A stretch of 64,000 nt of DNA from Algoriphagus ornithinivorans (GCF_900115305.1 NZ_FOVW01000008.1:1-64000); one strand, 5' to 3'. Counted from the first letter of the stretch, positions 1 through 9,575 are shown. The notes: generated by a model not told the origin, from the letters alone. Made by a program: numbers and translations.

Positions 1-465
1 AATTATAGAGCAGTGATGCGAAAAGCAATCAGCAGAGCCGTGGGCAATGGAGTAAAACTCAAAGGGATGATTCATCATAGCGATGGAGGCAAGCAGTATG
101 AGAGCGAGGTATACAAGAAGTTGTGTAATCGACACGGAATTCTTCAAAGTATGTGCATGTATTCTTACGAGAACCCCTATGCAGAGAAAACAAACGATCT
201 GATAAATAGTGGATACTTGAATTACTGGAAGCCAAAGAAACTTGAAGAATTGAGAAAATGTCAGAAAAAAGCAGTCGCTGACCACAACAAGAAAAGAAGA
301 AAGAAAGTACTCAATGGACTTTCTCCCCTCCAATATAAATCAATGTTGCAAACTCAACCTTCAATAGCATATACCTTGAAATTGAAGCCCAGAAATCCTG
401 AACAACCAAGAAAAAGAGTACCTCAAAATGTAAACAAATTAACAATCCACAAGACAGAATTGTGA
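1..465 (+). CDS. IS3-family transposase (OrfB), 3' part only
   Basis: This is the C-terminal part of an IS3-type DDE transposase. The reading frame is open from base 1, so the gene starts outside the window; the GTG at 13 is not a real start. The HSDGGKQY motif (second catalytic Asp) is followed by NPYAEKTND, which holds the expected Glu, and a basic tail with the LSPLQYK motif typical of IS3 transposases. The usual IKxEYL stretch reads INSGYL here, so the copy may be decaying. No terminal inverted repeat could be identified after the stop. A dispersed repeat begins about 20 bp downstream. Confidence 0.85.
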   Translation, partial: NYRAVMRKAISRAVGNGVKLKGMIHHSDGGKQYESEVYKKLCNRHGILQSMCMYSYENPYAEKTNDLINSGYLNYWKPKKLEELRKCQKKAVADHNKKRRKKVLNGLSPLQYKSMLQTQPSIAYTLKLKPRNPEQPRKRVPQNVNKLTIHKTEL

Positions 466-487
466 CAACCAAAATCAGGCAAGGTCA

Positions 488-571
488 CGGAAGCTTCCGT
501 CTTCGGTCATCAGTCTTCCAGCCTGTCAAGCAAGGAAAATAAGGCAACTGGAATGATTGCGGATAATCAGA
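488..571 (-). repeat. Dispersed repeat R1, copy 1 (inverted)
   Basis: It begins with the 12-bp palindrome CGGAAGCTTCCG. Bases 500-571 read in reverse match 39841-39912 at roughly nine bases in ten. The two copies are in opposite orientation and about 39 kb apart. Copy 1 lies just past the IS3 stop codon, and copy 2 beside repeat R2. No coding function is visible. Confidence 0.75.
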
Positions 572-628
572 CTTTTTTTCCAATTTACCTTTTCAGTGCT
601 TATCTCAGGAAAAATTCTTTGAAATTTT

Positions 629-1669
629 TCAATATTCCCTCCACCACTCTTCCCAGTGAGTTTCCTCCACGCTTCTCAACTCTCCTATTTGAGGGATCAC
701 AAAATCCATTTGCCGGCTTTTTGCAGTTGCAGTGAAAATTTCCACTGGCTCTTTCCAATGATGAGGAGCTAAAGTAAATCCCGCCCAGTGCACAGGCATA
801 ATCTTTTTTGCAAAAGCATCCTGGGCAGCAAAAACTGATTCATCCGGAAATAAGTGAATTTGTCTCCAATGCTCGTTGTATTGACCACATTCCATAAATG
901 CGAAGTCAAAACCACCAAAATGCTCTCCGATTTTCTGAAAGTGCTGACCATAGCCTCCATCTCCACTAAACCAGATGGATTCTGCTGCAGTCTGAAAAGC
1001 CCATCCTCCCCAAAGACACTTTGCTCTGTCCGTGAGTCCCCGGCCTGAAAAGTGTCGTGTTGGGGTAAAAGTAACTTTCACACCTCCCAGCTCCTGCTCC
1101 TCCCACCAATCAAACTCGGTGATCAAGGCTGAATCAACTCCCCAACTGACCAGATGCCTTTTCAACCCCAAAGCCACAAAATATCGCTTGGTTTTATTTT
1201 TAAGCTTCTTAATACTTTCAAAATCCAAGTGATCATAATGATCATGAGTCATCAACAAGAGATCAATCTCAGGAAAATCATCGATCAGATCCAGGCTATC
1301 TTTCGAAAATCGTTGGGTAGTAATTGGTCCGATGGGAGATGCATCTGGCCCAAGCATAGGATCGATCAAAATATTCAATCCATTAAGCTTCATGAATATT
1401 GCAGAATGACCATACCAGGCATACTTCATTTTCTCAGAGCTATCCATTAGTTTCTGATGATCAAAACTTCTGATAGGCAGAGGCTTATTAGGAGTTCTAT
1501 CAGAACGACCACTTAATTGCTGGTACAGGATTTTAGGAAAGTCTTTCAGGCTAATACTCATACTGGTATCCTGTAAATTCTGAAATTTACCATCGCTCCA
1601 GTTAGGTGATTGCTGATATCTATCTTTGAGTGAATCTGTCACTCTTCCTCCAAATTGACGAAAAGGCAT
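629..1669 (-). CDS. Metallo-beta-lactamase-fold hydrolase (UlaG/NAPE-PLD-like)
   Basis: A 346-residue Zn-dependent hydrolase of the metallo-beta-lactamase superfamily. The metal site is complete: THDHYDH at residues 141-147, His206 in PTRHFS, Asp237 in FSGDGG and His294 in PVHWAG. The opening segment HSAIFMKLNGLNILIDPML and the overall order are those of the UlaG/NAPE-PLD branch, which cleaves phosphodiester or lactone substrates. No signal peptide is visible, so it should act in the cytoplasm. It is the last gene of a three-gene run, starting 3 bp after the AraC gene ends. The substrate is unknown. Confidence 0.85.
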   Translation of the reverse strand: MPFRQFGGRVTDSLKDRYQQSPNWSDGKFQNLQDTSMSISLKDFPKILYQQLSGRSDRTPNKPLPIRSFDHQKLMDSSEKMKYAWYGHSAIFMKLNGLNILIDPMLGPDASPIGPITTQRFSKDSLDLIDDFPEIDLLLMTHDHYDHLDFESIKKLKNKTKRYFVALGLKRHLVSWGVDSALITEFDWWEEQELGGVKVTFTPTRHFSGRGLTDRAKCLWGGWAFQTAAESIWFSGDGGYGQHFQKIGEHFGGFDFAFMECGQYNEHWRQIHLFPDESVFAAQDAFAKKIMPVHWAGFTLAPHHWKEPVEIFTATAKSRQMDFVIPQIGELRSVEETHWEEWWREY

Positions 1670-1672
1670 GGC

Positions 1673-2581
1673 TTAATTCAAGTTTCTAAATTCCAGAGGC
1701 GACATTCCTGTCTTACTCTTAAAAAGTTTGGTAAAATGCTGAGGATACTCAAATCCCAATTGATAGGCAATCTGAGATACCGCTTCTTTGGTTCCCAAAA
1801 GTGAATTCTTCGCCCTTTCAATTAGAATATGATGAATATATTCCTGTGCATTTCTTCCACTTTCTTTTCTTAACAAATCACTCAAATACCTGGATGACAT
1901 ATTCATTTTTTCACCTAAGTATTTGACCGTAGGAAGCCCCTTCTCTCCGGGCATTTCTGAATCAAAGTATTCCCGAAGGATTTTTTCAAATCGACTAACC
2001 AAATCCTGATTGAGGTTGGTTCGAGAGTAAAATTGCCTGTCATAATATCGCAGACAATACCCCAATAGCAATTCAATATTCGTCAGAATCAAATTTTGAC
2101 TGTGCCTATCGATAGGTTGCTTTAATTCAAGTTCAATTTTTTCGATTAACTCTGACAATGACTTTTTCTCCCCATCTGACACATGCAGAGCTTCATTCGT
2201 CTCGTAATCGAAAAAACCGTATGTATGGATATTTTCCCCCAAATCACTTTTTCTTATCAAGTCTGGATGAAATAAGAGCAGCCAACCTTCGGAGCTTGGG
2301 TTCATCTCCTTATTTCCAGCAGTGAGTACTTGGCCAGCTTTGATGAAAGCTAAAGTGCCTTCCCTGAAGTCATAAGAACTTCTTCCATATCCCATTTCGC
2401 AATCCATTCCTTCCTTTTGCCAGATTTGGAATAAATCTATCCTGATTTTCATTCCTTCTTGAATCTGGTCTAGCTGAATATCTTTTTGCCTAACCACAGA
2501 AACCAAGGGATGAAGCGGTTTGGGTAAGCCAAGAACCTGATGAGCCTTTGATATGGAATCTATGATAAAAACCTCTTTCAC
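1673..2581 (-). CDS. AraC-family transcriptional regulator
   Basis: A 302-residue regulator. The last 100 residues or so form the double helix-turn-helix of the AraC/XylS family, with the hallmark second helix QIAYQLGFEYPQHFTKLFK and the ending GMSPLEFRNLN. The N-terminal 180 residues look like a cupin-type sensor domain. Its start overlaps the end of the upstream reductase gene by 4 bp (ATGA type), so the two are co-translated. It probably controls its own operon (reductase, regulator, hydrolase). The inducer is not known. Confidence 0.92.
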   Translation of the reverse strand: MKEVFIIDSISKAHQVLGLPKPLHPLVSVVRQKDIQLDQIQEGMKIRIDLFQIWQKEGMDCEMGYGRSSYDFREGTLAFIKAGQVLTAGNKEMNPSSEGWLLLFHPDLIRKSDLGENIHTYGFFDYETNEALHVSDGEKKSLSELIEKIELELKQPIDRHSQNLILTNIELLLGYCLRYYDRQFYSRTNLNQDLVSRFEKILREYFDSEMPGEKGLPTVKYLGEKMNMSSRYLSDLLRKESGRNAQEYIHHILIERAKNSLLGTKEAVSQIAYQLGFEYPQHFTKLFKSKTGMSPLEFRNLN

Positions 2582-3642
2582 CCTTTTACCAAATTATGAT
2601 CAATCATCACCTGAAATGAATCTACCATTGTTTCCTCCAGCGATCTATAGCTCACTTGAAGTTCTCGGATACTTTTAGAATTATCTGCTTTCCAGGCTAC
2701 GTTTACGTTCTTTTTTACAAAATCTCTGGTAATCATTTTATTGACAAAAGGTCCGACCAGCATCAATAACCATTTGGGTAGCGCTTTTTTTGGAACTGGA
2801 TATTTATCCCCAAAATGCTTGTGTAGAATTTTTGCGGCTTCCAGCATATTGGTATTGTGTGCAGAAATAATATTTCGGCCATTTGCCTCAGGAAGCAAAC
2901 CTGCATTCAAATGTGCTTCTGCCAAGTCCCGAACATCTACGATCCCCAAACCTAAATTTGGAACCCCCATTTTCATAGTGCCGTCACCCAACTGTTTTAA
3001 GATGGTATAACTCTCTGAAGTCGCTGTTTCCGGATTTACTGCCGGTCCTAGTACCAAACATGGATTCACCACCACCAAATCCCATTGAGACTGTGATTTA
3101 GAAATTTTCCATGCCTCTTTTTCTGCCAAAGTCTTGGAATAGGAATAAGGTTGATAATCCAAAGAGGCAGTTGTATTCCATATTTCCTCGGTCAACATCC
3201 CTTTCGGTTTATGAGCCACTTCGCTGGCATCGGTATAAATAGCTGCGCAACTGCTGGTCACTACCACTCTTTTTACCGAGGCTGTTCGATTGGCTTGCTC
3301 CAATACATTTCTTGTCCCATTTACGGCCGGATCGATCAAGTCTTTTTGAGGGTCTTTATAATTGGAGGTAAATGGAGAAGCGGTATGGAAAACCAATTCG
3401 CAATCCTTCATGGCTTCTTCATAGCTTCCTTCATCCAATAAATCAGATTTAAAAAACAGGATTTTCCCTGGTGTATCCTTTGCCAAATCCCTCAAATGAT
3501 TGGTTTTTTTGGCGTTTTCAGGATCCCTTACAGCCGCATGGACGGTCATTCCTTTTTCAAGAAGCTTTTTAACAATCCACCCGGCAACAAAACCCGTTGC
3601 TCCTGTAACTAAAACTGGTTTGGATAAATCTATTGAAGTCAT
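2578..3642 (-). CDS. NAD(P)-dependent epimerase/dehydratase-family reductase (dihydroflavonol reductase-like)
   Basis: A 354-residue extended short-chain dehydrogenase. The Rossmann motif GATGFVAGWIV lies at residues 14-24 and the catalytic pair Tyr166-Lys170 in PYSYSKTLAEKEAW, preceded by the TSSCAA serine region. The pattern matches dihydroflavonol-4-reductase or aldehyde reductase relatives that reduce carbonyls with NADPH. It is the first gene of the operon with the AraC and MBL genes. The substrate cannot be told from the sequence. Confidence 0.88.
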   Translation of the reverse strand: MTSIDLSKPVLVTGATGFVAGWIVKKLLEKGMTVHAAVRDPENAKKTNHLRDLAKDTPGKILFFKSDLLDEGSYEEAMKDCELVFHTASPFTSNYKDPQKDLIDPAVNGTRNVLEQANRTASVKRVVVTSSCAAIYTDASEVAHKPKGMLTEEIWNTTASLDYQPYSYSKTLAEKEAWKISKSQSQWDLVVVNPCLVLGPAVNPETATSESYTILKQLGDGTMKMGVPNLGLGIVDVRDLAEAHLNAGLLPEANGRNIISAHNTNMLEAAKILHKHFGDKYPVPKKALPKWLLMLVGPFVNKMITRDFVKKNVNVAWKADNSKSIRELQVSYRSLEETMVDSFQVMIDHNLVKG

Positions 3643-3995
3643 GATTTTTCGATTTTGATAGAGTACAAAGGTCTAACAAGCAAAACCCAAAAAAGTATAC
3701 AAATTGGTGAAAGACTTAAACAAATTGCATGAATCTCACAATATCGCATTATTCATACTCATTAATTAAATCAATTAAACCTATCCTTAAAGGCTTCAAA
3801 TCGACATTTTGATTCTGATTTGAAAACCTTAAAACCAAATCAACTTTTATAAATTCCTTCAATATTTTTTTGTAACCGATCTGAGAAGGGACTATAACAA
3901 GTAATTTTTAATTCTTTATGCACTTTAATTTTCAAAGGATTTTCATTTACCTAATAAACCCTTAAATTGAAGGAGTTAGCATCAAATCACCGTCC
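3643..3995. other. Divergent intergenic region, 353 bp
   Basis: An AT-rich gap between the divergently transcribed reductase and transhydrogenase operons, so it should hold both promoters. I found no exact TAnnTTTG with a well-spaced TTG, no hairpin terminator and no small ORF I would defend. An AAGGAG-like stretch at about 3970 is too far from the pntAA start (3996) to be a good ribosome-binding site. Confidence 0.5.
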
Positions 3996-5132
3996 ATGAC
4001 CATTGGCCTTTTAAAAGAACCCGAGGGAGAACATCGGGTTGCCTTATTACCTGAAAGTGTAAAAAGCCTTATTTCCTTAGAAGTAAATGTGTGGGTGGAA
4101 AGCCAAGCTGGAAACCATGCTTTCGTTTCTGACACTGATTTTGAAAAATCAGGTGCAAAAATCTCCCAAAGAGAAGAAGTACTAAAAGCCGATTTGATCC
4201 TGGGAATCAATCCACCTACTTCTACAGAATTAGAAACTCTGAAAGCTGAACAAGTCCTTGTTTGTGTATTTCAGCCTCTTTCAAATAAAGTTTTGGTGGA
4301 AAGATTTTTAAAATTGGGCATCACGAGTTTCTCCATGGACAATGTTCCTAGAACTACCCGGGCACAGGCGATGGATATTCTTTCTTCCATGGCGACAGTG
4401 GCTGGATACAAGGCTGTTTTGATGGCTGCATCTCATTCTCCACGTTTCTTCCCTATGTTTATGACCGCTGCTGGAAGCATCATCCCTTCCAAAGTTTTGG
4501 TCTTAGGTGCCGGGGTGGCAGGACTGCAAGCCATTGCCACTGCAAGACGCTTGGGTGCCGTTGTGGAAGCTTTCGACGTGCGTGCAGCTGCTGAAGAGGA
4601 AGTGAAGAGTTTGGGAGCCAAATTCATTAAAGTGGAAGGCGCCAAAGATGAAGCCACGGCGGGAGGATATGCGGTAGAACAAAGTGAAGAATACAAAGCC
4701 AAGCAGCAGGCATTGATTCAGGAGCATGCTAAGAAATCGAATATCATCATTTGTACTGCCCAGATACCCGGAAGAAAAGCCCCGCTATTGATCACCAAAG
4801 AAACTGTTGCCGAAATGGTTCCTGGATCGGTCATCATAGACTTAGCTTCATCCTCTGGAGGAAACTGCGAGCTTACCCAAGACAATCAAACCATCAATTC
4901 CAATGGAGTCAGTATCATTGGAAACTCCAATTTACCAAGCACCATGCCTTTGGATGCCAGTAAAATGTATGGAAAAAATATGGTCAATTTCCTCAAACTG
5001 ATAATCGGAGAGTTTGGCGCTTTAAACCTGAATTGGGATGATGATATTGTTTTCAACACCTGTGTCACTCACCAAGGAAGTATCCAAAGCGAACGCGTAA
5101 AATCAATCCTTTTCCCCAGCAATCCAGTCTAG
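3996..5132 (+). CDS. pntAA: NAD(P) transhydrogenase alpha subunit, soluble part (PntAA)
   Basis: A 378-residue soluble domain I of proton-translocating transhydrogenase, which binds NAD(H) and passes hydride to NADP. It starts MTIGLLKEPEGEHRVALLPE, the alanine-dehydrogenase/PNT N-terminal motif. The Rossmann loop GAGVAGLQAIATARRLGAVV begins near residue 168, and the SSSGGNCE segment follows. In this split architecture the membrane part is the next gene, 3 bp downstream. The three genes 3996-6864 form one operon giving alpha1, alpha2 and beta. The complex uses the proton gradient to make NADPH. Confidence 0.95.
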   Translation: MTIGLLKEPEGEHRVALLPESVKSLISLEVNVWVESQAGNHAFVSDTDFEKSGAKISQREEVLKADLILGINPPTSTELETLKAEQVLVCVFQPLSNKVLVERFLKLGITSFSMDNVPRTTRAQAMDILSSMATVAGYKAVLMAASHSPRFFPMFMTAAGSIIPSKVLVLGAGVAGLQAIATARRLGAVVEAFDVRAAAEEEVKSLGAKFIKVEGAKDEATAGGYAVEQSEEYKAKQQALIQEHAKKSNIIICTAQIPGRKAPLLITKETVAEMVPGSVIIDLASSSGGNCELTQDNQTINSNGVSIIGNSNLPSTMPLDASKMYGKNMVNFLKLIIGEFGALNLNWDDDIVFNTCVTHQGSIQSERVKSILFPSNPV

Positions 5133-5135
5133 ACT

Positions 5136-5447
5136 ATGGAAGAATTATTAAGCCTTTTTTATGAAAACAGGGAATTCATATTCCTGATCATCGTCTCGGT
5201 ATTTCTGGGAATTGAAGTAATATCGAATGTTCCCGCGGTTCTTCATACTCCCTTGATGTCTGGCGCCAATGCGATTCATGGGGTCGTAATCATCGGCTCT
5301 ATTATCATCATGCTCCAAGCAGATCCCCGCAACTACTATGCATTAATTCTGGGCTTTTTAGCAGTTATTCTAGGTACGCTGAATGTGGTGGGTGGATTTG
5401 TGGTCACCAACAGAATGCTCGAAATGTTTAAGAAAAAATCCAAGTAA
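5136..5447 (+). CDS. pntAB: NAD(P) transhydrogenase alpha subunit 2, membrane part (PntAB)
   Basis: A 103-residue membrane protein with three hydrophobic helices (about residues 13-32, 44-62 and 68-92). The conserved NVPAVLHTPLMSGANAIHG segment identifies it as the membrane anchor that follows PntAA in organisms with a split alpha subunit. It forms the proton channel with PntB. It is 3 bp from pntAA and followed after one base by pntB. Confidence 0.95.
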   Translation: MEELLSLFYENREFIFLIIVSVFLGIEVISNVPAVLHTPLMSGANAIHGVVIIGSIIIMLQADPRNYYALILGFLAVILGTLNVVGGFVVTNRMLEMFKKKSK

Positions 5448-5448
5448 T

Positions 5449-6864
5449 ATGATGACAGATTTACTAGGACTCAGCATTTTGGAGCTTTGCTATATTGGCG
5501 CTTCTATTACGTTTATTTTAGGCTTGAAAATGCTCTCCAGCCCGGACAAGGCAAGAAAAGGGAATTTAATTGCCGGTTATGGAATGGGTTTGGCAATAAT
5601 AGCAACCATACTTTTCAAAGAAGAACTTACTGCCGATAAATGGCTCAACTACACCCTTATCCTGGCTGGACTGATCATAGGGACTGTCATTGGCACCCGC
5701 ATGGCGCTCAAAGTAAAAATGACTGCCATGCCCCAGATGGTTTCTTTTTTCAATGGTATGGGAGGAGCCTGTGCTGCAGTCATTTCTCTTGTTGAATTCG
5801 ATCATTTACGACATGGCCAGGAAACAGAATCAGGGATGCTTTTGGTAATTCTCTTGGGCTTGATTATTGGTTCGGTGTCCTTCTCTGGCTCTATCGTAGC
5901 TTATGGGAAATTAGAAGGAAAAATCGGAGATAAAGCGCTTCCTGCAGGCCAATTCATCAATATTGCCCTGTTGATTTTACTATTTGGATTAGCTACATGG
6001 ATGGTTGTAGTAGGATGCTCAGAAATGAGTTTCATCTATGCCTTGTTGTTTGCGTCTCTGCTTTATGGAGTTCTTTTTGTGATGCCAATTGGAGGTGCTG
6101 ATATGCCGGTAGTCATTTCCTTGCTAAACAGCTTCACTGGAATGGCCGCTGCATTTGGAGGCTTTTTGTATGGGAATCAAGCCATGCTGACAGGAGGGAT
6201 TTTGGTAGGTTCGGCTGGAACTATCCTAACTGTACTCATGTGTACCGCTATGAATCGATCCTTGACCAACGTCATAATCGGATCTTTTGGAGGTGGTAGT
6301 AACAGCACTTCCGGAAAAGAGGGAAGTCAGGAAACTGTCAAAGAAATATCTGTCACTGATGCCGCAATTTTGCTTGCTTATGCCAATAAAGTAAGCGTGG
6401 TACCCGGGTACGGTTTGGCTGTGGCACAAGCTCAGCACACTGTTCATAATCTGGAGAAAATTCTGGAAGAAAAGGGAGTAGAACTGACTTATGCGATTCA
6501 CCCTGTAGCAGGAAGAATGCCTGGACATATGAATGTATTGTTGGCAGAAGCGGATGTTCCCTATCCAAAACTTTTGGAAATGGAAGATGCCAATGAATCT
6601 ATGAATAGTGTCGATGTGGTTTTGGTCATTGGCGCAAATGATGTTGTCAATCCAGCTGCAGAAAATGATCCGAATAGCCCTATTTTCGGAATGCCAATTA
6701 TCAAGGTTTGGAATGCCAAAAATGTGATAGTATTAAAAAGGTCAATGGGCAAGGGCTATGCAGGCATCGAAAACGAACTGTTTTTCCATTCGAAAAACAG
6801 GATGCTATTCGGAGATGCAAAAGATTCTCTCGAGAAATTGATCGCTGAGGTAAAAAACCTATAA
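5449..6864 (+). CDS. pntB: NAD(P) transhydrogenase beta subunit (PntB)
   Basis: A 471-residue beta subunit. I place the start at ATG 5449 (MMTDLLGLSILELCY), because the longer frame from 5383 lies inside pntAB. About nine membrane helices fill the first 280 residues (domain II). The C-terminal 180 residues are the NADP-binding domain III with VPGYGLAVAQAQH (near residue 316), AIHPVAGRMPGHMNVLLAEA and GANDVVNPAAEND (near 394). The adjacent gene on the other strand begins 2 bp after the stop, so termination must lie in that gene's 3' end. Confidence 0.95.
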   Translation: MMTDLLGLSILELCYIGASITFILGLKMLSSPDKARKGNLIAGYGMGLAIIATILFKEELTADKWLNYTLILAGLIIGTVIGTRMALKVKMTAMPQMVSFFNGMGGACAAVISLVEFDHLRHGQETESGMLLVILLGLIIGSVSFSGSIVAYGKLEGKIGDKALPAGQFINIALLILLFGLATWMVVVGCSEMSFIYALLFASLLYGVLFVMPIGGADMPVVISLLNSFTGMAAAFGGFLYGNQAMLTGGILVGSAGTILTVLMCTAMNRSLTNVIIGSFGGGSNSTSGKEGSQETVKEISVTDAAILLAYANKVSVVPGYGLAVAQAQHTVHNLEKILEEKGVELTYAIHPVAGRMPGHMNVLLAEADVPYPKLLEMEDANESMNSVDVVLVIGANDVVNPAAENDPNSPIFGMPIIKVWNAKNVIVLKRSMGKGYAGIENELFFHSKNRMLFGDAKDSLEKLIAEVKNL

Positions 6865-6866
6865 AT

Positions 6867-7229
6867 CTATTTCTTCCAGGCTTTGATCAAACCGGGAAGC
6901 ATCACCAAGGCGATAATCATCAAACCAAAAGTTTCTCTGGCTTCCTCCATTTGGGGAGTTTTCATGCTGAGATTCTTTTGCTCTAGTTCCTGAACAATCC
7001 AATCACTCACCGACTCTGGCCAAAAATATACGGCTCCTACCAAGCAGACAACCACTAGCACAGCCAAGGGGATTTTTGGAAAAATACCCCGAAAACCCAA
7101 CAAGCAAAAGATTATAGCTACAACATAAGTGCTTACCCAGACTTCGGGATCAGGGTCATTGAATTGCCAATAAGCAAAAAGAGCAAATAATACTGCCCAA
7201 GTCGCGTAAAATATTTTCGTGATATTCAT
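6867..7229 (-). CDS. TMEM220-like small membrane protein
   Basis: A 120-residue protein with four predicted membrane helices (about residues 5-22, 30-48, 52-70 and 99-117). The N-terminal AYWQFNDPDPEVWVSTY segment is characteristic of the TMEM220 family of unknown function found in bacteria and animals. It lies 19 bp downstream of the subunit-3-like gene and converges on pntB. No function can be given. Confidence 0.75.
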   Translation of the reverse strand: MNITKIFYATWAVLFALFAYWQFNDPDPEVWVSTYVVAIIFCLLGFRGIFPKIPLAVLVVVCLVGAVYFWPESVSDWIVQELEQKNLSMKTPQMEEARETFGLMIIALVMLPGLIKAWKK

Positions 7230-7248
7230 AGAAATTGGACAAGATAAA

Positions 7249-7776
7249 CTAGGCTACGTCCACACAACCAGAAAATCCTCCTGCCGCGACTTTATAGCCT
7301 CTATAATCCACCATTACTTCTTTAACCGTGGTAAATCCATAAATAGTCTGGGATTTCATGAGGTTAAAAAACTCTTTCTCCTGTTCAATTTCAGAATTAG
7401 CCATGGCCATCAAAATCTCCTCCCGTTCTGCCTGCTCCTTTTTCAGAAAGTTGGTTTTATCCAAAGCCTCTAGCTGATTTCTCAAGAGCTGATGGGTGTC
7501 TTCTTCATAGCAATATTCAAATAGACGAAGTAAGAATTTATCCGTACCTGTGCTCAAAGCACCGATGGGCTTTGCTTCAGGAGAAGGGGTTTTAGCTGGA
7601 AGTCCTTCCGGAATAATGGTATCTGCTATGGCTGAAATCAATTTTTCCTCTTTCCAGGTAAAGAATCCTTTATGGGTTAATTGGTCTACCAACTCCCATT
7701 TCCAATCAGCAATTGCCAATCCTGCGATTCCAAGTCCTGAGGCCCCCAGGATTTTTAGAGATTTTCTTCTGTTCAT
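7249..7776 (-). CDS. Gluconate 2-dehydrogenase subunit 3-like protein, orphan
   Basis: A 175-residue protein with an MNRRKSLKILGASGLGIAGLA leader resembling a Tat signal (twin Arg at 3-4). The FTWKEEKLISAIADTIIPEG segment marks the gluconate 2-dehydrogenase subunit 3 family, the small periplasmic partner of FAD-dependent GMC oxidoreductases. The partner is usually the next gene. Here the neighbour is the TMEM220-like gene and no GMC oxidoreductase is present in the window. It may serve an enzyme encoded elsewhere or be a leftover. Confidence 0.8.
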   Translation of the reverse strand: MNRRKSLKILGASGLGIAGLAIADWKWELVDQLTHKGFFTWKEEKLISAIADTIIPEGLPAKTPSPEAKPIGALSTGTDKFLLRLFEYCYEEDTHQLLRNQLEALDKTNFLKKEQAEREEILMAMANSEIEQEKEFFNLMKSQTIYGFTTVKEVMVDYRGYKVAAGGFSGCVDVA

Positions 7777-7853
7777 AGCATTAAGGATAGATTTTCAAGT
7801 TAGGTTTTTTACAAATCCATTCAAAAATGAGGCTTGATAATTCCACCAATGGC

Positions 7854-7883
7854 AAGAAAAAACTCCGACCTTGGGCCGGAGTT
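7854..7883 (-). terminator. Rho-independent terminator after the M20 hydrolase gene
   Basis: Read on the minus strand, AACTCCGGCC-CAA-GGTCGGAGTT is a 10-bp stem with one mismatch and a 3-base loop, followed by TTTTTTCTT. It lies 18 bp past the stop of the amidohydrolase gene at 7901. Confidence 0.85.
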
Positions 7884-7900
7884 GATTATTATCTGATTTT

Positions 7901-9337
7901 TTATTTTCTGTAATCCAACGGAGCTGTTCTATCTCCAACCAAGGCATCGTATTTAAACCCTTCTCCTTGTCTTCTTTTCAGCTCAGCCTGTGCTTCTGCA
8001 GTTACTTTTGGATTTTTGAATATATCTGAAGCTGTTAAAGCCAAGGTCTTTGCGGCGATCATCATACCTTTTTGACCAATGCTTGTTCCACCGGCAGCTA
8101 CAGCCTGCCAAGTATGGGCAGATGTACCCGGCACCCAAGTAGCAACATTCAATCCGGCCGTAGGTACCAACCAACTCACATCTCCTACATCAGTAGAACC
8201 TCCAGAACCTTTCTCATTTACCTCAAATGGAGCAATTTTTTGGGCATCCTCTGGAGAAGTGTTTACTCCAGAAGGAAAGGTCTTAATAATGTCCTGAGCA
8301 AATTTTGTCTCTTCCGGGCTGTACTTCAAACCACCTACCATTTGAAGGTTTTTATGCATAATTCTGGACAAGGTCTCATTAGGGAGAAGATTGTAAACTC
8401 CATTGATCACCTCATACTCCATTTTAGTCTGTGTGCCTTGCGCAGCACCCTCAGCAGCTGCTACCATTTTGGCAAAAATCTCCTTAACCACTCTTGCATC
8501 CGGGTGTCTCACATAATGATAAGATTCTGCAAAGGCTGGAACCACATTTGGAGCTTCACCTCCACGGGTGATTACATAGTGCATCCTTGTTTCTTGAGGT
8601 ACATGTTCGCGCAAAAGATTAACCATAAAATTCATCGCTTCCACTCCGTCTAAGGCAGATTTTCCTCTATCAGGAGCTGCAGCAGCGTGGGAAGCTTCAC
8701 CGTAGAATCTAAATTTGGTAGAAATATTGGCCAAAGATGAACTGGCAGAAGCATCATTTTTGGAACCCGGATGCCAGTGCAACATCGCGTCTACATCCTC
8801 CATTAGCCCTGCTCTTGCCATGTACACTTTTCCTCCGCCGCCTTCTTCAGCCGGCGTTCCATATACACGAATGGTTCCAGTGATTTTATTCTGTTGCATC
8901 CAATCTTTTACGGCAATTCCGGCAGCAACTGAGGCAGTGCCAAAAAGATGGTGGCCACAGGCATGACCGGCTCCGCCTTCCACAACAGGTTCTCTAAAAG
9001 GAACTGCCTTTTGGGAGACTCCAGGCAAAGCATCAAACTCAGCCATAATCCCTACCACTGGAGCTCCTGAGCCAAATTCCGCCACAAATGCAGTGGGAAT
9101 GTCAGCCACACCGGTTTTAACACTAAATCCAGCATCTTTTAAAGTCTTTTGCAAAAGCTCAGAGCTCTCAGTTTCCAAATATCCCAATTCAGGATTGGAC
9201 CAAATTTGCTTGGAAATCGTACCATAAAATTCAGCCTTTTGATCCAGGCTATTCAAAATTGTTTTTTCCTGTGCCATGGTGAAATTAGCCCAGAGCAAGG
9301 CAAACAATAGAATGTATGTCTTTCTTTTAGATATCAT
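7901..9337 (-). CDS. Exported M20-family amidohydrolase/peptidase (AbgB-like)
   Basis: A 478-residue metallohydrolase of the M20 family, near aminobenzoyl-glutamate and indole-acetyl-amino-acid hydrolases. A signal peptide (MISKRKTYILLFALLWANFTMA) points to the periplasm. Metal-site motifs are GHACGHHLFGTA, the PAEEGGGGK glutamates and MLHWHPGS; the dimerisation domain is at SHAAAAPDRGKSALD. The substrate is probably an N-acyl amino acid or dipeptide. It is a single gene closed by its own terminator. Confidence 0.88.
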   Translation of the reverse strand: MISKRKTYILLFALLWANFTMAQEKTILNSLDQKAEFYGTISKQIWSNPELGYLETESSELLQKTLKDAGFSVKTGVADIPTAFVAEFGSGAPVVGIMAEFDALPGVSQKAVPFREPVVEGGAGHACGHHLFGTASVAAGIAVKDWMQQNKITGTIRVYGTPAEEGGGGKVYMARAGLMEDVDAMLHWHPGSKNDASASSSLANISTKFRFYGEASHAAAAPDRGKSALDGVEAMNFMVNLLREHVPQETRMHYVITRGGEAPNVVPAFAESYHYVRHPDARVVKEIFAKMVAAAEGAAQGTQTKMEYEVINGVYNLLPNETLSRIMHKNLQMVGGLKYSPEETKFAQDIIKTFPSGVNTSPEDAQKIAPFEVNEKGSGGSTDVGDVSWLVPTAGLNVATWVPGTSAHTWQAVAAGGTSIGQKGMMIAAKTLALTASDIFKNPKVTAEAQAELKRRQGEGFKYDALVGDRTAPLDYRK

Positions 9338-9575
9338 AAATTTAGTTTTGATTAATTGGTAAGGTTAGTCGAAAATACGGCTGAAATACAGCTCAGGCAA
9401 AGATTTTTACAGGAAAAAATAGAATCTGCATTTAAGCAGCTTGATCAATTCTTTGAAAAATTCTATTCAATTATACCTCTAGTTATTCATTTACATAAAT
9501 ATTGATTTTGTACCCGAAAATTTCCATCTAATTTTTATTATTTGTACTTTTCTGATAACCAAACCTTTACGCACT

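Noticed and set aside
553..735. 60-residue ORF
   Set aside because: It overlaps the end of the MBL hydrolase gene on the other strand and has no features of its own.
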